Assembly (NCBI RefSeq): GCF_024586455.1
Contig: NC_065922.1
Span: 78,661,106-78,725,105, forward strand
Length of the DNA: 64,000 nt
Direction: 5' to 3'
Source of the DNA: Bactrocera neohumeralis
Taxonomy: Eukaryota; Arthropoda; Insecta; Diptera; Tephritidae
The translations under genes were made by a program, and so were the position numbers. Position 1 is the stretch's first letter. Each line of letters begins with the position of its first letter. Under the pieces are notes generated by a model. That model was not told the DNA's origin. It saw only the letters and a list, made by a program, of their open reading frames with translations, and did not search any database. Shown here piece by piece: positions 12,901 to 27,900 of the stretch.

Positions 12901-15900
12901 AAATATTGCCTCGCGTATGAATAAAGATGAAGATAATAAAAATGAATTTTCCGTACTTAAACACAGAGTCCAAATCAAAATTTTTTTTTCTGAATTAGTA
13001 TATGAATGTATAAGCTCTTTTCAAAATAAATTTTCACTAAAATTGCTACACTTTTGATCCCACAAATTTGCTGCTATGTATCACGTAAGACTTAGTTGCA
13101 GGTCTTCGTACACTAAGCTCTATTTTCTGATATAATCACTCAAACACACATACCTACATGCGTTTGCATGTATGTAGTACATATTTGTCTAGTATGATCT
13201 GCTCGCTTTTCTCGCCTCTGTGTAGCGCTGTCCGCAGCGAAATCGCATTAAAAATGCATATTGCGCAAAGTGGAAAGTCGGGTAGTGAACACAGCGAAAC
13301 CAACTATGTTCTAGCTTACAAATATACAAGTCCAAAACTATACAAATACAGAACATATGCTCTTGAATATTACGAGTATTTACGCAAAAGAAAGTAAAAA
13401 TAACATTCGGAAATTTAAAGACGTGCGCATTCATTGTTGCAGGAAAAATAGTGACAGCGTAAGTGCCTTGAAATATGCGTTTTCTTTCGCGAAATTTTTT
13501 CACATCTTGTTGTTAAGTAAAATTAGTATAAAAACTAAAACCTTGGTGGTTATTGTTGCTTTGAATGACGGTTATAGGAAGCAACCGCTATTCGTATTTC
13601 GCTTTTTAGTTTTCCCATTCCTTTTGTTGCATTAAATAAAGCACAATGTTAGCGAGTCGTAAAGCGTGTACATGCGATTCCCATTAAAATATTAAAAGGC
13701 GGAATTGCTAATGCGAAAATGAAACTGTTGCGGCAAAAGATACGTATTTTGTTGCTTTCTTTGTAAGAATTCTTAAATTTCTAACAGTAAAAAACAATTT
13801 AACAGAATCTGACAGCTCAATTCAGATCTTGTTCTTACCGAGATGTGCTTATATTGTAGTCGAAAAAGTCTTTTCGTATTTTGTCCATAGATATCGTTGC
13901 AGTTACATATCTCCAGTACTACCAATCACAATGTGTCATACCATATAGTATAGTAAAGGTGAGATTTTAGACTTCATTAAAAAAATTATATTCGGAGAAG
14001 TTGAAAAAAGTTACAGTTGTTCAAAAATCAGTATGAAAAAATGTAGCACAACAATGTTTCGCTCGCTTCCGTTCTGGAAATTTCGAAATTTTGATTTACA
14101 CTGATGGAATAATGGTTCTAGCGGAAAAATGGCAAAATCTGGTCGGCAAATTGGTGTACATTTCTTTATTTATTTATTAGTATAAATAAAAAATAATAAG
14201 TTGAAGATTGATTAGAAATGCAAAAAGGCTTTTTCGACTACCCAATATATCCGAATGACATATCTCCCATATAACCGATTTTTCAAATTTTTAAATTTCA
14301 ACTTAAAAATCGCTGGTTTTAAATCGCTTTTAGACCCAATGTCTCTTAAGCAAAGTTGTATGGAGTGAACCGCAGAGAACAGACGATAAAAAAATCCACT
14401 CGCTCAAATATACATATTTGTATTAATATTGAACGTATTGAGTGCATAGCAAACTTTTATTCGTGCGGAAATTACTATAACCAGCCAACTCCACCTTGCC
14501 ACGCAAACACACACACACACCTATTCAGAATAGGTGGTTTGAAGTGAGCGTGCAACAAGCGTGAAGGACGTGAATACGTCAAGAACCATCGACTTATTTA
14601 TGAATTTATGTACATACGTATGTGCGCATAAATAAATAAATATTTTCATTTCATTTCCGTGAGCATTTCAATAAAATCGGATCCAAAAGCTAACCGCAAA
14701 AAGGCTATTTGAAAAACGCTGAAATGTTAAAAGGAAATAGACTGCGCTAAAGTGTCGAGTGTGTGTGTGTGTGTTTTATTCTGTCAAAAGCACCTACACG
14801 GAATTCATGATGCACTGACACTTGCCGCCGCTACTAGGCACATTTAATTTGAAAGGGCTGCATGGCTAATGCGAAGGCGCTTACTAACAGCTGCTTCAAA
14901 TAGGCCAACTAAAGGTCTATTAATTCGAAAAATTTATTTTTCCAGTTACAACACCTACGCCAATCGTAATTGCTGTGCACAGAGCCACGCGCGCGAAGCA
15001 GAAGTACGTGTATGTTCAACACATATGCCATTTACGACGCCCTACGATGACACTTCAATCCGTACCACACCGCTGTTACAGTCACACCTGAGCCACCACA
15101 CAAATCCAAGCACAAATAATTTCTGTAATCTAGCTGTAACTCCTACAAAAGGCATGCATTCAAAGGCTTAGAGCTCTTGCCGACGTACCGCGGCAACTGC
15201 AACGGCACGGCCAGCCAGCTATTTATGTCAGTTGTGTCGCACTGCCGATGAGTTATGACTTTTCATTCATGTGTGGCATGCCACATTTATAATGTAAGTA
15301 CATTACAAAAACAAAAACAAAAATACATAAAAAGAAAGAGTGAAATGGATTTTTTTAATTGTGTCACGTTGCAGGCGGCAAAACACTGTGCAGCGCAGGT
15401 GAAAGCACACAGCTGCTTAAATGGGGTCACTGGCTTACATTTAAGCCTTGGCATGTGCATCCAGTCATTGTTCTTGGTATCGTGTTTTTTTCGCAATTTT
15501 CGCTCAAACGGTTCTACACACAGCACCAAAGCGTATGCTGCACCTTTGAGCAGCTGTATCGTGACTCCTGCGTCCCCGTAAACGCGCAGATAGTGCCGCT
15601 TCCATGCGCTTTTAATGTGCCAGAAATCTGTGCCGCCAGCTATTTACTCTGCTTTTTCCTGAACAAGCAGCAAACCATTTAAGCTTAATGCGGCGTACTG
15701 TTGTTTTGTGCTGCATACAATAACAACAGTCAGAGTGAGCCACAGCTACACATAACTGGGTTTATTCGCACAACGCATTTCACATATTGAAGATGGGGAA
15801 AAAGGGGAACGGGGAGTATTACCGAGGGAAATAGCACTGGCTTTGTGGTAGATTCGTATTTGTTGTTGTGTTGTGTTGCAGTTGCAGCCACTTGGTGGGA

Positions 15901-18900
15901 TTTGCTCAAAGCCCTTAATCAGTTTTCCAAGGGTTTTTGTATGCTTTGGGAATGTCACGTATACGCCATGGGACCCAAACTGCGCGCCCTCGTTGGTTCT
16001 GCAGTGCAATTGACAGAGATTTTTTGTGATCAACGTGGGGTTTCTAAAAACAAATTGTAATGGAATTTAGAGAATAATGCAGCGATTTTTCGGATTTCAG
16101 AGCGAAAATTAAAAAGGAATGAAAACTACACTGCCCAGAAGCATAAATTACCATTTGGTAACAATTTATACAAGGTTCTACAATTATTTCTAATTTAAGG
16201 TTAATTGGAGAGGTGTCAAAGCGTGTACATGCTTTCCACACTTTCACGTGAAGCTGTCAAATTTGCACGAAGAAATAATTTATTATTTGTAATTGTATGG
16301 CAGCGCTCACTTACTTCCCGCAGCGCTGCGGAAGTGCCAGTTGCAACACTGAGCGCTATGGCGAACCGACAGTAGCTGGCGTTGTGCCAAAGAAACGCTT
16401 CAACTGACTAATGCACCAAATTATGGTATAACTTTAGCTATACCTACAAATAACTGAGCACATGAACTGTGCTGAAATAACATATTTCCGTAATTTTCAC
16501 AATTCCACCGCTCGTGGGTCACTCGAACTATTCACAATCGTCAACAGGAACGATTATATTAATTAAACCTTTACGCTGGGCAGGAAATGAGAAATGTAGA
16601 AAAGTTTCCGGTAGTGTTCATCACCCCGGTTATATATGTTCATAAATACATATTTATTATAAATTAGTACATTTGAAAAGAAATGTGTGGCGGAAGGACT
16701 AACAACAAATCCACGGCATTAGACGAAAAGTATGGGTGGATATGTGTGTCTGCAGGGAGAGAATTATAATGTGAATTAAGTGGGTATTCTAGTCGAGAGG
16801 TATGCATTTTAGGTAATTTTTAATGTGTCGTAAAATAGGCAATTAATATTTTTGGTATCAATTTTTATTAGTTATTTATTAATATGAGAACAATACAGAA
16901 AATAATCAAAAAATAAAAAAAATAAAAAATTAGCAGCTGATGAAGTGTGGATTTCCTTAGCAATAGGTCTCCTAGCAATTTGATACCCAAAAAAATATTA
17001 ATCTAGAATAATGTCAAAATGTCAGGAATTACGGAAAAGTTGAAAAAAAAATAGTAATCACAAAATGGTGGCTGCCTACAAAAATAATTAAATATGAGGA
17101 CATGGCTAGTTTTAGACATAAAAAAGTCTATAAGGAAGACCCTGTAAAAATTTCAGGTAAATCGGTGCGGTAGAACCTGAGAAATCGTGGGTTTCGTTTT
17201 GAAAATGTCACTCTCGAGAAAAACGTGTTTAAATTTTCGCTATATGGTCCAACTAATTTGGATGCCGGCTCAGCAAAATACTAAATCTCCTAAAATAATT
17301 TGAATTTTAAAAAATCTGCTTGTAGACATATTTTTGAAAAGTTCAATTTTGAAAATAAAAAAAAAATATTTTTTTTATTATGAGATCAGCATACCCCCTC
17401 AATTTACGAATTTTCGTTTTATAAATGAGAAGTTTACGTTTTAAGTGGATCTAGCAAATTATTTTCTACAAAGTAGTATTTATCTATGCGCACATTTATT
17501 TCATTAACAAGTAACTACGAGAACGAAGATGTCATAACATTTTTTTACGGAACACATCCCAAGTTTACAAGTATGTCTGAGCGTCAAAATTATATGACAA
17601 TAAACTTAATTTAATTCCAAACAAGTAAGTTTGCCTTGCGAAATATCGGGTGATTTTTTTGAGGTTAGGATTTTCATGCATTAGTATTTGACAGATCACG
17701 TGGGATTTCAGACATGGTGTCAAAGAGAAAGATGCTCAGTATGCTTTGACATTTCATCATGAATAGACTTACTAACGAGCAACGCTTGCAAATCATTGAA
17801 TTTTATTACCAAAATCAGTGTTCGGTTCGAAATGTGTTTCGCGCTTTACGTCCGATTTATGGTCTACATAATCGACCAAGTGAGCAAACAATTAATGCGA
17901 TTGTGACCAAGTTTCGCACTCAGTTTACTTTATTGGACATTAAACCAACCACACGAATGCGTACAGTGCGTACAGAAGAGAATATTGCGTCTGTTTCTGA
18001 GAGTGTGGCTGAAGACCGTGAAATGTCGATTCGTCGCCGTTCGCAGCAATTGGGTTTGTGTTATTCGACCACATGGAAGATTTTACGCAAAGATCTTGGT
18101 GTAAAACCGTATAAAATACAGCTCGTGCAAGAACTGAAGCCGAACGATCTGCCACAACGTCGAATTTTCAGTGAATGGGCCCTAGAAAAGTTGGCAGAAA
18201 ATCCGCTTTTTTATCGACAAATTTTGTTCAGCGATGAGGCTCATTTCTGGTTGAATGGCTACGTAAATAAGCAAAATTGCCGCATTTGGGGTGAAGAGCA
18301 ACCAGAAGCCGTTCAAGAACTGCCCATGCATCCCGAAAAATGCACTGTTTGGTGTGGTTTGTACGCTGGTGGAATCATTGGACCGTATTTTTCAAAGATG
18401 CTGTTGGACGCAACGTTACGGTGAATGGCGATCGCTATCGTTCGATGCTAACAAACTTTTTGTTGCCAAAAATGGAAGAACTGAACTTGGTTGACATGTG
18501 GTTTCAACAAGATGGCGCTACATGCCACACAGCTCGCGATTCTATGGCCATTTTGAGGGAAAACTTCGGAGAACAATTCATCTCAAGAAATGGACCCGTA
18601 AGTTGGCCACCAAGATCATGCGATTTAACGCCTTTAGACTATTTTTTGTGGGGCTACGTCAAGTCTAAAGTCTACAGAAATAAGCCAGCAACTATTCCAG
18701 CTTTGGAAGACAACATTTCCGAAGAAATTCGGGCTATTCCGGCCGAAATGCTCGAAAAAGTTGCCCAAAATTGGACTTTCCGAATGGACCACCTAAGACG
18801 CAGCCGCGGTCAACATTTAAATGAAATTATCTTCAAAAAGTAAATGTCATGAACCAATCTAACGTTTCAAATAAAGAACCGATGAGATTTTGCAAATTTT

Positions 18901-21900
18901 ATGCGTTTTTTTTTTTAAAAAAAGTTATCAAGCTCTTAAAAAATCACCCGATACAAACATACACTCGGTTCCAACAGCTCAGATGTATTTGATGAGGTAA
19001 CTATGCCGTTGCTGTTCTTTCGCCACAATTTGTCTGTTACCTTCCAGTAGATAAAAGTCATTTGGCAAACTTTCCAACAACGTTGCCAGTTGCCACAAGT
19101 GAAAGTTTATAGTTTCATACACACTCGCACGCAATTTACGGAGAGCAAAGAGAAAAAATTTTAAAATAATATGACGCACACGTTTAAATATACCGTTTAG
19201 CATTGCAAAAGTATGTGTCTTCAGCATTTTCTTCGTTAACAATACAGTTTTTTTCAGTCACAAATATAAACGCTAGTTAATGCAGTAAACTCGCAAACGT
19301 GCAGCGAATAAGCGGAATCTTGAGTATTTTTCTTCCAAAATTTATTCAACATGATTGGTGTACGCTTTACAAATGGTTTTAGTTATGCACGAGTATTGTA
19401 AACCGTTAAGAGCGAACGTTAGTTATGCGACCTAATGAGTTTGGTGACTTCAAGGTCAAATCTACAGCTGAACCATCGATCGAACCGCCAAATCCAAGCG
19501 GCAACCACAAATTTCAAATTTAACGACGATCCATTAGTTTCCTTTATAGCTCACTCTTTCTATTACTACTAACTTTTTGCATGCACTTAGTTGATTATCT
19601 GGTCTGGTCTTTTACGAGGCGTTTATTTCTTGCTTCCTCAAGCGAGTGAATGACTAACAATTTGCCTAACGAAAGCGCAAATCATGTAATAAATATGGAA
19701 AACAATGACGAAACATTGGAATACGCGTCAATGGGCACCGTAAACCACCGAAGCTGGTGTCAGTGCCTCTCTTTTACTGCATCAGTGTCGAAGAATTTCG
19801 TGTTGGTCAAAACGGATATGGCACACACAAGTTTCTCTTGCTGCTTTCTTCTTTCTGCTTGCACAGTCGAAGCGCATATTCGGCGGCTATTTTTGAACTT
19901 CTAGCAAACACGCAAAACCTAAAGGCCACATTCTTTTATGGTTTGAAAGTTGCAAAATGAAAGCTAAAAGTAACTTTCGCAATTCACTCAAGTTAAAACG
20001 TTGCATTACAAAATTTAATATAAATAGAGCGGCGCTTGAGGGCAAACAGGCGCAGTCGGAAGTGACGGTCATTATTTAACAGTTAAAAAGTTCAGAAATG
20101 TCCGTGGGTGGAACTTTGAATACGGTTAAATGCAAAATGTTTGCAGTGCAACCTTCATTAAACGCGACGCCTGGCAAATTCCAAGGGATTTCAATTTAGT
20201 TGTGGTTGATAGCTACAGGAGGCGTTAACGCTACGACAACCATCATTATCTTAACATAGTTATACTCGTCGAAGACACTTTGTTGAAAAATGAAACTCCA
20301 ATGTGGTGCTGAAAGCTTTCGAACAACAAAGTAGAAATTAAAATGACGTTGATTTTTCTGAGTGCATCACTACACTGAAGAGCAATATTTGCGGCAAGTA
20401 TTGTCTTTACATAAGACACAATCGCATAGACATCGCATCATCCCTACAATGTCTACTTAAGTTGCGAATATTATACTTTAATATTGGTAGTCGAAAAAGT
20501 CTTTTCGTATTTTGTCAATAGATGTCGTTGCATTGTGTCATACCATATAGGGTTGGAAAGCTGAAATTTTAAACTTCATTTAATCAAAAAACATATTAAA
20601 TTCTGGGAAGTTCATACAGCTGTTCAAAAATGAGTGAAAGTAATGAAGAAATTCGCTATATTTTGAAATTTTTGTATAAAAAAGGGAAGAATGTCACAAT
20701 GAAATGGAACCAATTCTGAAGCGAATGGTAACAGGAGACGTCTGTGGATCAAATACGATAATAATATGCGAAAAACATCATGGTCCAAGCGTGGTGAAGC
20801 TCAACAAATGGTCGCAAAGCCAGGATTGACGCCTCGAAAGCTTATGCTGAGTGTTTAGTGGGATTGGAAAGGAATCATCCACTATGAGCTGCTCCAGCCT
20901 GGTCGAACGATTAACGATTTTACTGTCAACAATTGAAGCAAGCAATCGAAAAAAATGGCCAGAACTGATCAACAGAAAGAGCTTCTTCTTCCATCAGGAC
21001 ATTAAAGTTCATTATAAATAAAAAAAAATAAGTTGAAGTTTGATTAGAAATACAAAAAGACTTTTTCGACTACCCAATATAATTCAGCTTTACAGTTGCC
21101 TTTAAGTGTTGTATTATGGAAAATGGCATTTGGGCGACCTCTTAACTTCACTATCTTTAATTACGAACAACCTTTAGTTTTTGTAAGCTCGTAAACATGT
21201 TGTACATACAAATGTCCTTATGGTTTCGACTGTAAATTTTTGAGAGTTTGTGCGGCAGTGTGCTTAGTCATTTTCCTACAGTTTATACGTTGAACATAAA
21301 AGGTGTGCCTCATCTTGTATGGGCATAGCCTGACACATAAACACTCGCAATGGGACCAACCGCACTAAACGACAAACATAAATATTTTTTATTTCATGAA
21401 ACGCCTAACTTTTGCACAATTTCGTGTTACTTTCGTTACTTTATCTTTCTGGAATACAACCTGACATTAAAATAAAGTGAAATTACGCCATTTCATTGGA
21501 CAGTTGGCGAATTATGATCCCACTAGTATTTTTGACTGGCGGAAAGAACCGTTTGAGTAGTTTTACCACAACGCGCAATGCCGAGTAAGAGCCCAGTGTT
21601 TCAAAATGGGGTTAACTTGAAGATAATCAATGGGAAAGTGTGGTCCATAAACTACCTTTTAATGTGTTATATTCACGAAATAATTGATATTTGAATTCGA
21701 GGAGCAAAATTAATATAAATTACTTTATGTATTTGCTACAGTTTATAGAAGTAGGTTATGTTAGGCTGGTCTTTAGTAATAACTGGTCCTTAGCAGTAAC
21801 AATGGAAGCTTTATCAATCTATGCTTGTTTTGTTGAAAATTTATTTATTTTTAAAATAAAACCTTCGATCTTCATACTAAAAATTGCAATTAAAATTTTG

Positions 21901-24900
21901 ATTACTGCTTAGAGTTGGGTGGCTTAAATTTACGTATACAAAAGTTTGAAATTTTAACACAAAACAACAAAGTGAACTTGCGTGCATACCACACTTAATT
22001 GATGGCCGTGTGTCCCGGTGGCATTAGCGATGTGTCGATGTGTGAACACGCGAATTCCGTCGCTGAGCAACTTGGTTATTTCAATTTAATTTATTGTAAC
22101 AAAAAATCTTGAGAAAAAAATCGGAAGCGATTGCGTGAAGTTGTCGAGAAATTATTGCGTGTGCAAAAACAGAGTATATGCAGGAATGTTTGACACCTTC
22201 TCACGCCCTAATTTCCTGCGCTCATTTAATGTCCCGCACCTGTTTAATTTTAACTAAATTTATTTCGCTATCGTTAGGATATAATCGCCGTAGGTAAGCC
22301 TAGGTCAAAAAAGTTCTCTATATTCCCGGGAATTTCCAAACGCTACACGCTGGCCAATCACAATTAAATATGTCCCCAACTCAGCCCTATCTACTACATC
22401 GTTCACTTTCACTTAGTACATAGATTTACAGGTTTTTGTGTTTCTAGTCTGCAGGCGACTAGAAATAAAAGTTGAATAAACAGAACTTCAGTACAACAAA
22501 AAATCCGACAGACGTGCGAGAAAACTTTGCTGGCTGCTGCCATTGATTGACAATTTTGCGGTTTTTTGCTTGCTTCGTGTAGTACAGACACACTTTTTCA
22601 CTTGTGTGCTTGCCGCCACAAACAATGTATTTATGTAGTTTTGTTATCGGTTTAAGTATCGCATTTCGCTGCCTGCACTTGGGAACTGGTGCGCTTGGCG
22701 CCTATTTGCAACTGGCGGGGACAAAAAATACGCACACGTCAGGACACTATGTAAGGCTTAGCTAAGGATTTGATTGATTGCTCAACCACGTCTGATTGGT
22801 TGCTCGGTCAATTTGTCGACTCGTCCGGTGCTCACTGCAACTACACACACCTTACAAAGCAAAGGATTGGTTCATGGTTGCTGACAACACTTATATTTGT
22901 GGCGATTTGCATTGGCAACAACGGGAGCATGTAAGCCTTTGTATACATACCACAATAACACACAACTAGGAATGTATACTACAAAGCAATCGAGCATATT
23001 TTCAGGCGTGCACAGGTTATATCACTCGTACGCCCGGAATGACCTCGTTGTAAACACGGAAATGTGTAAATTGTGGCAAATTGCAATTAATTTCCCATTA
23101 AAGGGCGTCGGGTCAAATAAAACCCGATGACCGGTAGCACGTAAAGAAGAATTTTGAAGCTTTTAGTTAACTGTTAACTGAGCTGCATTCATACATTTAT
23201 GAAAAACGATGAACTGCTTACTAGTTAAATACATGGAATTAATAGAAAATTAAGTTTTCCGTTAACTACTTTTAGACACAAAGCGGTGAAGAAAAACAGG
23301 TCAATCAGCTAATCATACAAAATAAGAGCATAGCAATTATGTATACTAAGGAATAGCTTGTTGTTTAAGGAGTGCAGTAGAAAAGTAGCACCCGGAAATA
23401 TTGAAGCAAAATACACTCGAAAAATTAATGCGAAAAAGTTTAAAAAAATTCAAATTTTCCTTACTGATGAAGAATTAATAAATTCAATTCCATAAATATT
23501 TCTTGCCATGTGACTGATTGTTTGTTTTCATATTTCTGCGTGTGCAATTTGCATTCTCAATTCCAATAAAAGTTCAATATTCCTGCTTTTGTGCTTTTGC
23601 AACGCAGACACACAAACTAAAACAATTCACAAATAAATGGACGTGGTTAAAGACAAAGGGGCCTGAACTAGAGTAAATCGATCAAAGTTAAGCGCTGAAA
23701 TGAAGTAAGAAAACAATAGCGGAAAGTTGTAAGAAAGCGAGAAAATCGACAAATCAGTGGAAGTAAGCTGTCGCCAAATTAAAATCGATTACCGCCGCGC
23801 ATGACGAACCACCCTCGCACATAAATTTTGAAGCTGACCGCTTATGATATAGGAGTCACTGCATTACATTTGTTGTTGAGAATGTCGAACAGTTTCTGTA
23901 CACTTTTTGTTATAATTTGATGGCAGAACCATAAAATGCAGCATGCCTTTTACATGCAATTCTCAATTTCGTATTTAGTTTAGCTATAAACACATTTCGT
24001 TCGTGAACAATGCAGCCAATACACAGTCCGTTGACACAAATTCGAGACCAATTGTTGTAAGTTGGAAAGTTTATTGTATTGAAATCAGGAAAACAGACCA
24101 ACAAAGAAATAAAAATGTACAATTTATGATAGAGTATCTTTGCTGAGTTTTTATCGGCTTAAAAACGAGAATTTCAAATGAAAATGCATAATTTTGAAAA
24201 AGACTTCGGTAGGAACTCTTAAAACTTTCTCCGATAAATACACGAGGATAATACGCCAGTTGGAGAGGAAACTAGGAAACACATAGAGGGTAGGCGCTTG
24301 TGCCGGTAAGCAATGCTATGCAATTAAAATTAGTTTAAATTAAACGCGAACTTCGCCAATGTTAAGGTGAAACACATTCGGCTAAATAACTCTAAATCAA
24401 AAACGTTCACTTTGGTTGCACCGAAGCTCTTATACCTTTCAAAAATAAGGATTCCTTACAAGTACTGGATTTCAACCAGTCAGTTCGTAAGGCCTTAGAC
24501 AATAACCCATGCCAAATTTCGTGAAGATATCTCGACAAATGAAAACGCTTTTACAAGAACTTATTTCCGCTCGCCTTATAAATTGAGGAAGCTATAAGCT
24601 ATAGTTATCCGATATCGGTTCCGACAAATGAGCAGCTTTTTTTTGGAGAAAAGGACGTGTGCAATGTGTTCGATGTCTCAAAAACTAATATGCGTATGTA
24701 CAGACAGACGGACGGACGGAAGTTTTTTAGGGATCATAAAAATTTGTTTATCGGTTTTTGAGATTTGCGAATGAAGTTCAATACGTAGGTGCATTTTGAT
24801 ATTCCCTTGAATAGGTAAAAGTTGTTCAAAATGATTCGTAGAACATTTCTCGCATACTACTGTGAGCAAAAAATAGTAAGACTTTTTAATTTAAATTTCA

Positions 24901-27900
24901 CGAGAAAACCCATTCGTCGAAATATTTTTTCTAGGTTCGTACGACTGTCAGTAGCATCTGCGCCAAACATCATTACTGTTTACATCAAGTGTATTAGGCG
25001 ATTTTTACGATGAGTGAAATTATGCAACAAAGAAGTTCCATTAAACTTTGCGTGCGGAGTCGAATTTCTGATGGCGTACATTCAGAATGTTGGAAAAAGC
25101 TTCGGTGATAATTGTTTACATTAAGAATTTTAAAATTATGATCAAAGTCTTACTATTTTTTGTCTTGGCGATTTTATGGAAAAAATTCGACACGCTCTAT
25201 AATATATATATGTATGTACATACATATGTAAAACCTTTTGTACTCACTTTTTCGTCACTTTGCTCATGTCATAAATTCGGTGGTTGTCCGTTTTCATAAA
25301 CTGCTCGGCGCTGCATGCATTTTTTCTCTTTTTGGATTTTGCATTGAAATATACGTATTTTTTGTTGTTGCTGTAGAGTAAGGGGTGTTGATGCTGATGG
25401 AACGTTATGCTGTCAGCCACTTTGCAACACACTTAACAGCCAATCGCTGACGCAAAATATTGCCTCATACGAAGTCCCACGCACACACACCCTTCTGACG
25501 TCGACAAGTGGTCTTGTACTAGTTCATATGTACCATAATATGGCGGAAATTGTTCTTGCTTACTCCCAGCCACTTGTAACTGTTGTAGTAGTTGCTTTTG
25601 GTTTATTTTCGTCATTGTGTGTGGAATTGCACTGTCACTGTTAACGTTGCTGATAGTTTCTTGGCAGCAATTTTCGTTTACTGTTTCTTGAGCAAAACAA
25701 TTTTTTTCTTTTCTTTCTGCATTCCGGCATTTTTTGTTGCTTGATAGGATAGTTTGTGGGTGTCGGCGAAGGTTATCGGATGAAGGAGCTGACTTGAATT
25801 TATGGTCTTTTCACTTGGCAGTGATTAGGTGGCGAGATAAAGTCTCGCATTACAAATTCTTGTCTATAAAGCGGAAGAATTCAGTTGCAATTTCAGTTCG
25901 CTCGCCTCACAGCAACAAGACGGATGAGACAGATTAGCTGCTTGCTTTTTGGTTGAAGTACTGAAATGAAAAATATTAAAAAATATCATATTAATAAAGT
26001 AAAGTAAACGTTTTGCACACAGCTAAGTAGTAAAATATTTACTTTTATCATTATGTATATCTCTTATACATAAATGGATATGTTCCCTTTGAAAATCAAA
26101 ATGAATTTTTATACTAATATTACCCCTCATCTACTCTTTACAGACGCAGCGAGTTTTTAGGATGCATGTCATTTCCACTACACACATTGCTGCAGCAACC
26201 TGTTAATGGATTCTATAAACTGCAATCGCAGGCATGTCTGAATAGACCACAGTCGCCAATATTATTGCAGTATCCGGCCGGAGTTGCACACCCAGCGCAG
26301 GTCCACAGCCAGGCTCATCAAACCCCTAGCCCAACGTCACGGAATAACCAGATTCCTAATAGCAACGATAAATTCATTCACTTAAATCCCCACTCGCAGC
26401 CCCAGACAGCTGTGCCAGAGACAAGTGTCGCCAACGGTATACGCACAATGACATCAACGCTGACAAGACAGAAAAGCGAAGAGGATGTCATGAGCATCGA
26501 CAGCATGGCTCAGGCGACAGCTGGCAACAATATCGAGCATCCAATGACACTGAGCCGGAAGGCTTTGCATCAGCGTGATGCCGATGAGAATCTGTTTTTA
26601 CGTTTCCTCGAGTTGGACCCACCCACAGATACAGCTGCGCCTACAAATGCCACCAGTGCCACACCATCCGCTTCTGGCGGACGTCGTCTGTCCGCTACTA
26701 GTAAATCCGTCGGTCGTACACCATTCACTATGACTAAAAAACTGACGCGTACCGCTGAGCGTGGCTTCGGATTTTCCATTGTGTGGACACATCCGCCGCG
26801 TGTCGAAAAGATTGAACCAGGGCTCTCAGCTGATCGGGCCGGCATACAGCCGGGCGACTATGTGATCTTTGTAGACAAACAAAATGTAGTAACCATGCCA
26901 GAAGCGGATGTGCTCAACTTAATACGTTCACAAGGTTCTACGCTGACGCTAGAGGTTTTTAGACGAACCGGACCCGCCGGAGGTGTAGGACTCGGCTCTA
27001 TGCCACCTGCGCTCAGTGTTAGCAGCCGCGGCCATCCACCTGCACCGGTAATGAATGGAAAAGCCACACCAAATACGCGTTTAGCTAGTACCGCAAGCGA
27101 TGAGCAGCAGTCAGTTACTGGTGGTCCAACGCTTTCATCACGCCGTGTCGGCGTGCCGACTGCGGCACCAACAATAACTGCAGGACCATCAGCAACATTT
27201 GCTGTCACGAACGTACGTCCGTCCACAGCCTGTTCCGGCGGCACTACCTCGTCCATTGAGGCGGCGAAGCGGCGACTGCACCTACCGCAGGTTACGTTCA
27301 GCAAGGAGGTAGGAAAAGGTGTCATTGTATAAGCCTGTCTTCGGGCATGCTTTGGAAGGGTTAAGAAAAAGACTAGTGCCAAAATATTGTGAACGAATTT
27401 ATATGTTTAAGTTTGGGGTCGAATAAGTTTTTGCCGTTTTCACTTAATAATTTTACTCATTAGTGATTATTTATTTGTATGTTTTGTTTTTATAATATTT
27501 AATTTGAAAATATGTGTAAAAGCACAAAGTTGCCTCAACTGACGCTCCCAACCGAGTGAAAATGTCAGCGCTTTAGAAGAGTTAAGCCATTTACATTTAA
27601 GTTATATTTTTAGATATTAAAACTTGAGCACTCTATAGTCAAATGAGACAAAAAAAAACCAAGTGAATGTTTTTAAGCGGTATACCTCGTAACACAAAAT
27701 CACGTACCATTTGAATTTTTTAAGTTTTCATTTGTAATCATTATTTTACTCCATACGTTAGCACCAACCAATTGGTAATCACCAAATCTTATAGGATACA
27801 TATATTTAATTAGATTTTTGTAACCCCAATTTGAAGTTAATTTTAATCAGTCTGTGCTGTTACTTCGCATTTTTTTGCACGCATTGCTGATTCTTATTAG

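Larger units (their letters stand above)
4303..26143 (+). other. Giant intron (21.8 kb) inside the C2 domain
   Basis: Donor gtgagt at 4303 and acceptor ctctttacag at 26143 join in phase 2. The joined codons read QLK-RSEFLGCMSF, the expected C2 strand. Coding-like sequence within it is confined to transposase remnants. It contains a DD34D mariner (10520-11747), a DD41D element (17646-18951), two mariner deletion derivatives (13854-14245, 20484-21077), a mini-mariner (24860-25162) and diffuse dispersed repeats (about 7551-7900, 17080-17345, 24405-24735). The stretches 4.3-7.5, 7.9-10.5, 11.8-13.8, 14.3-17.0, 19-20.5, 21.1-24.4 and 25.2-26.1 kb hold nothing I can name. Alternative promoters for shorter isoforms could lie here. 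Confidence 0.8.
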
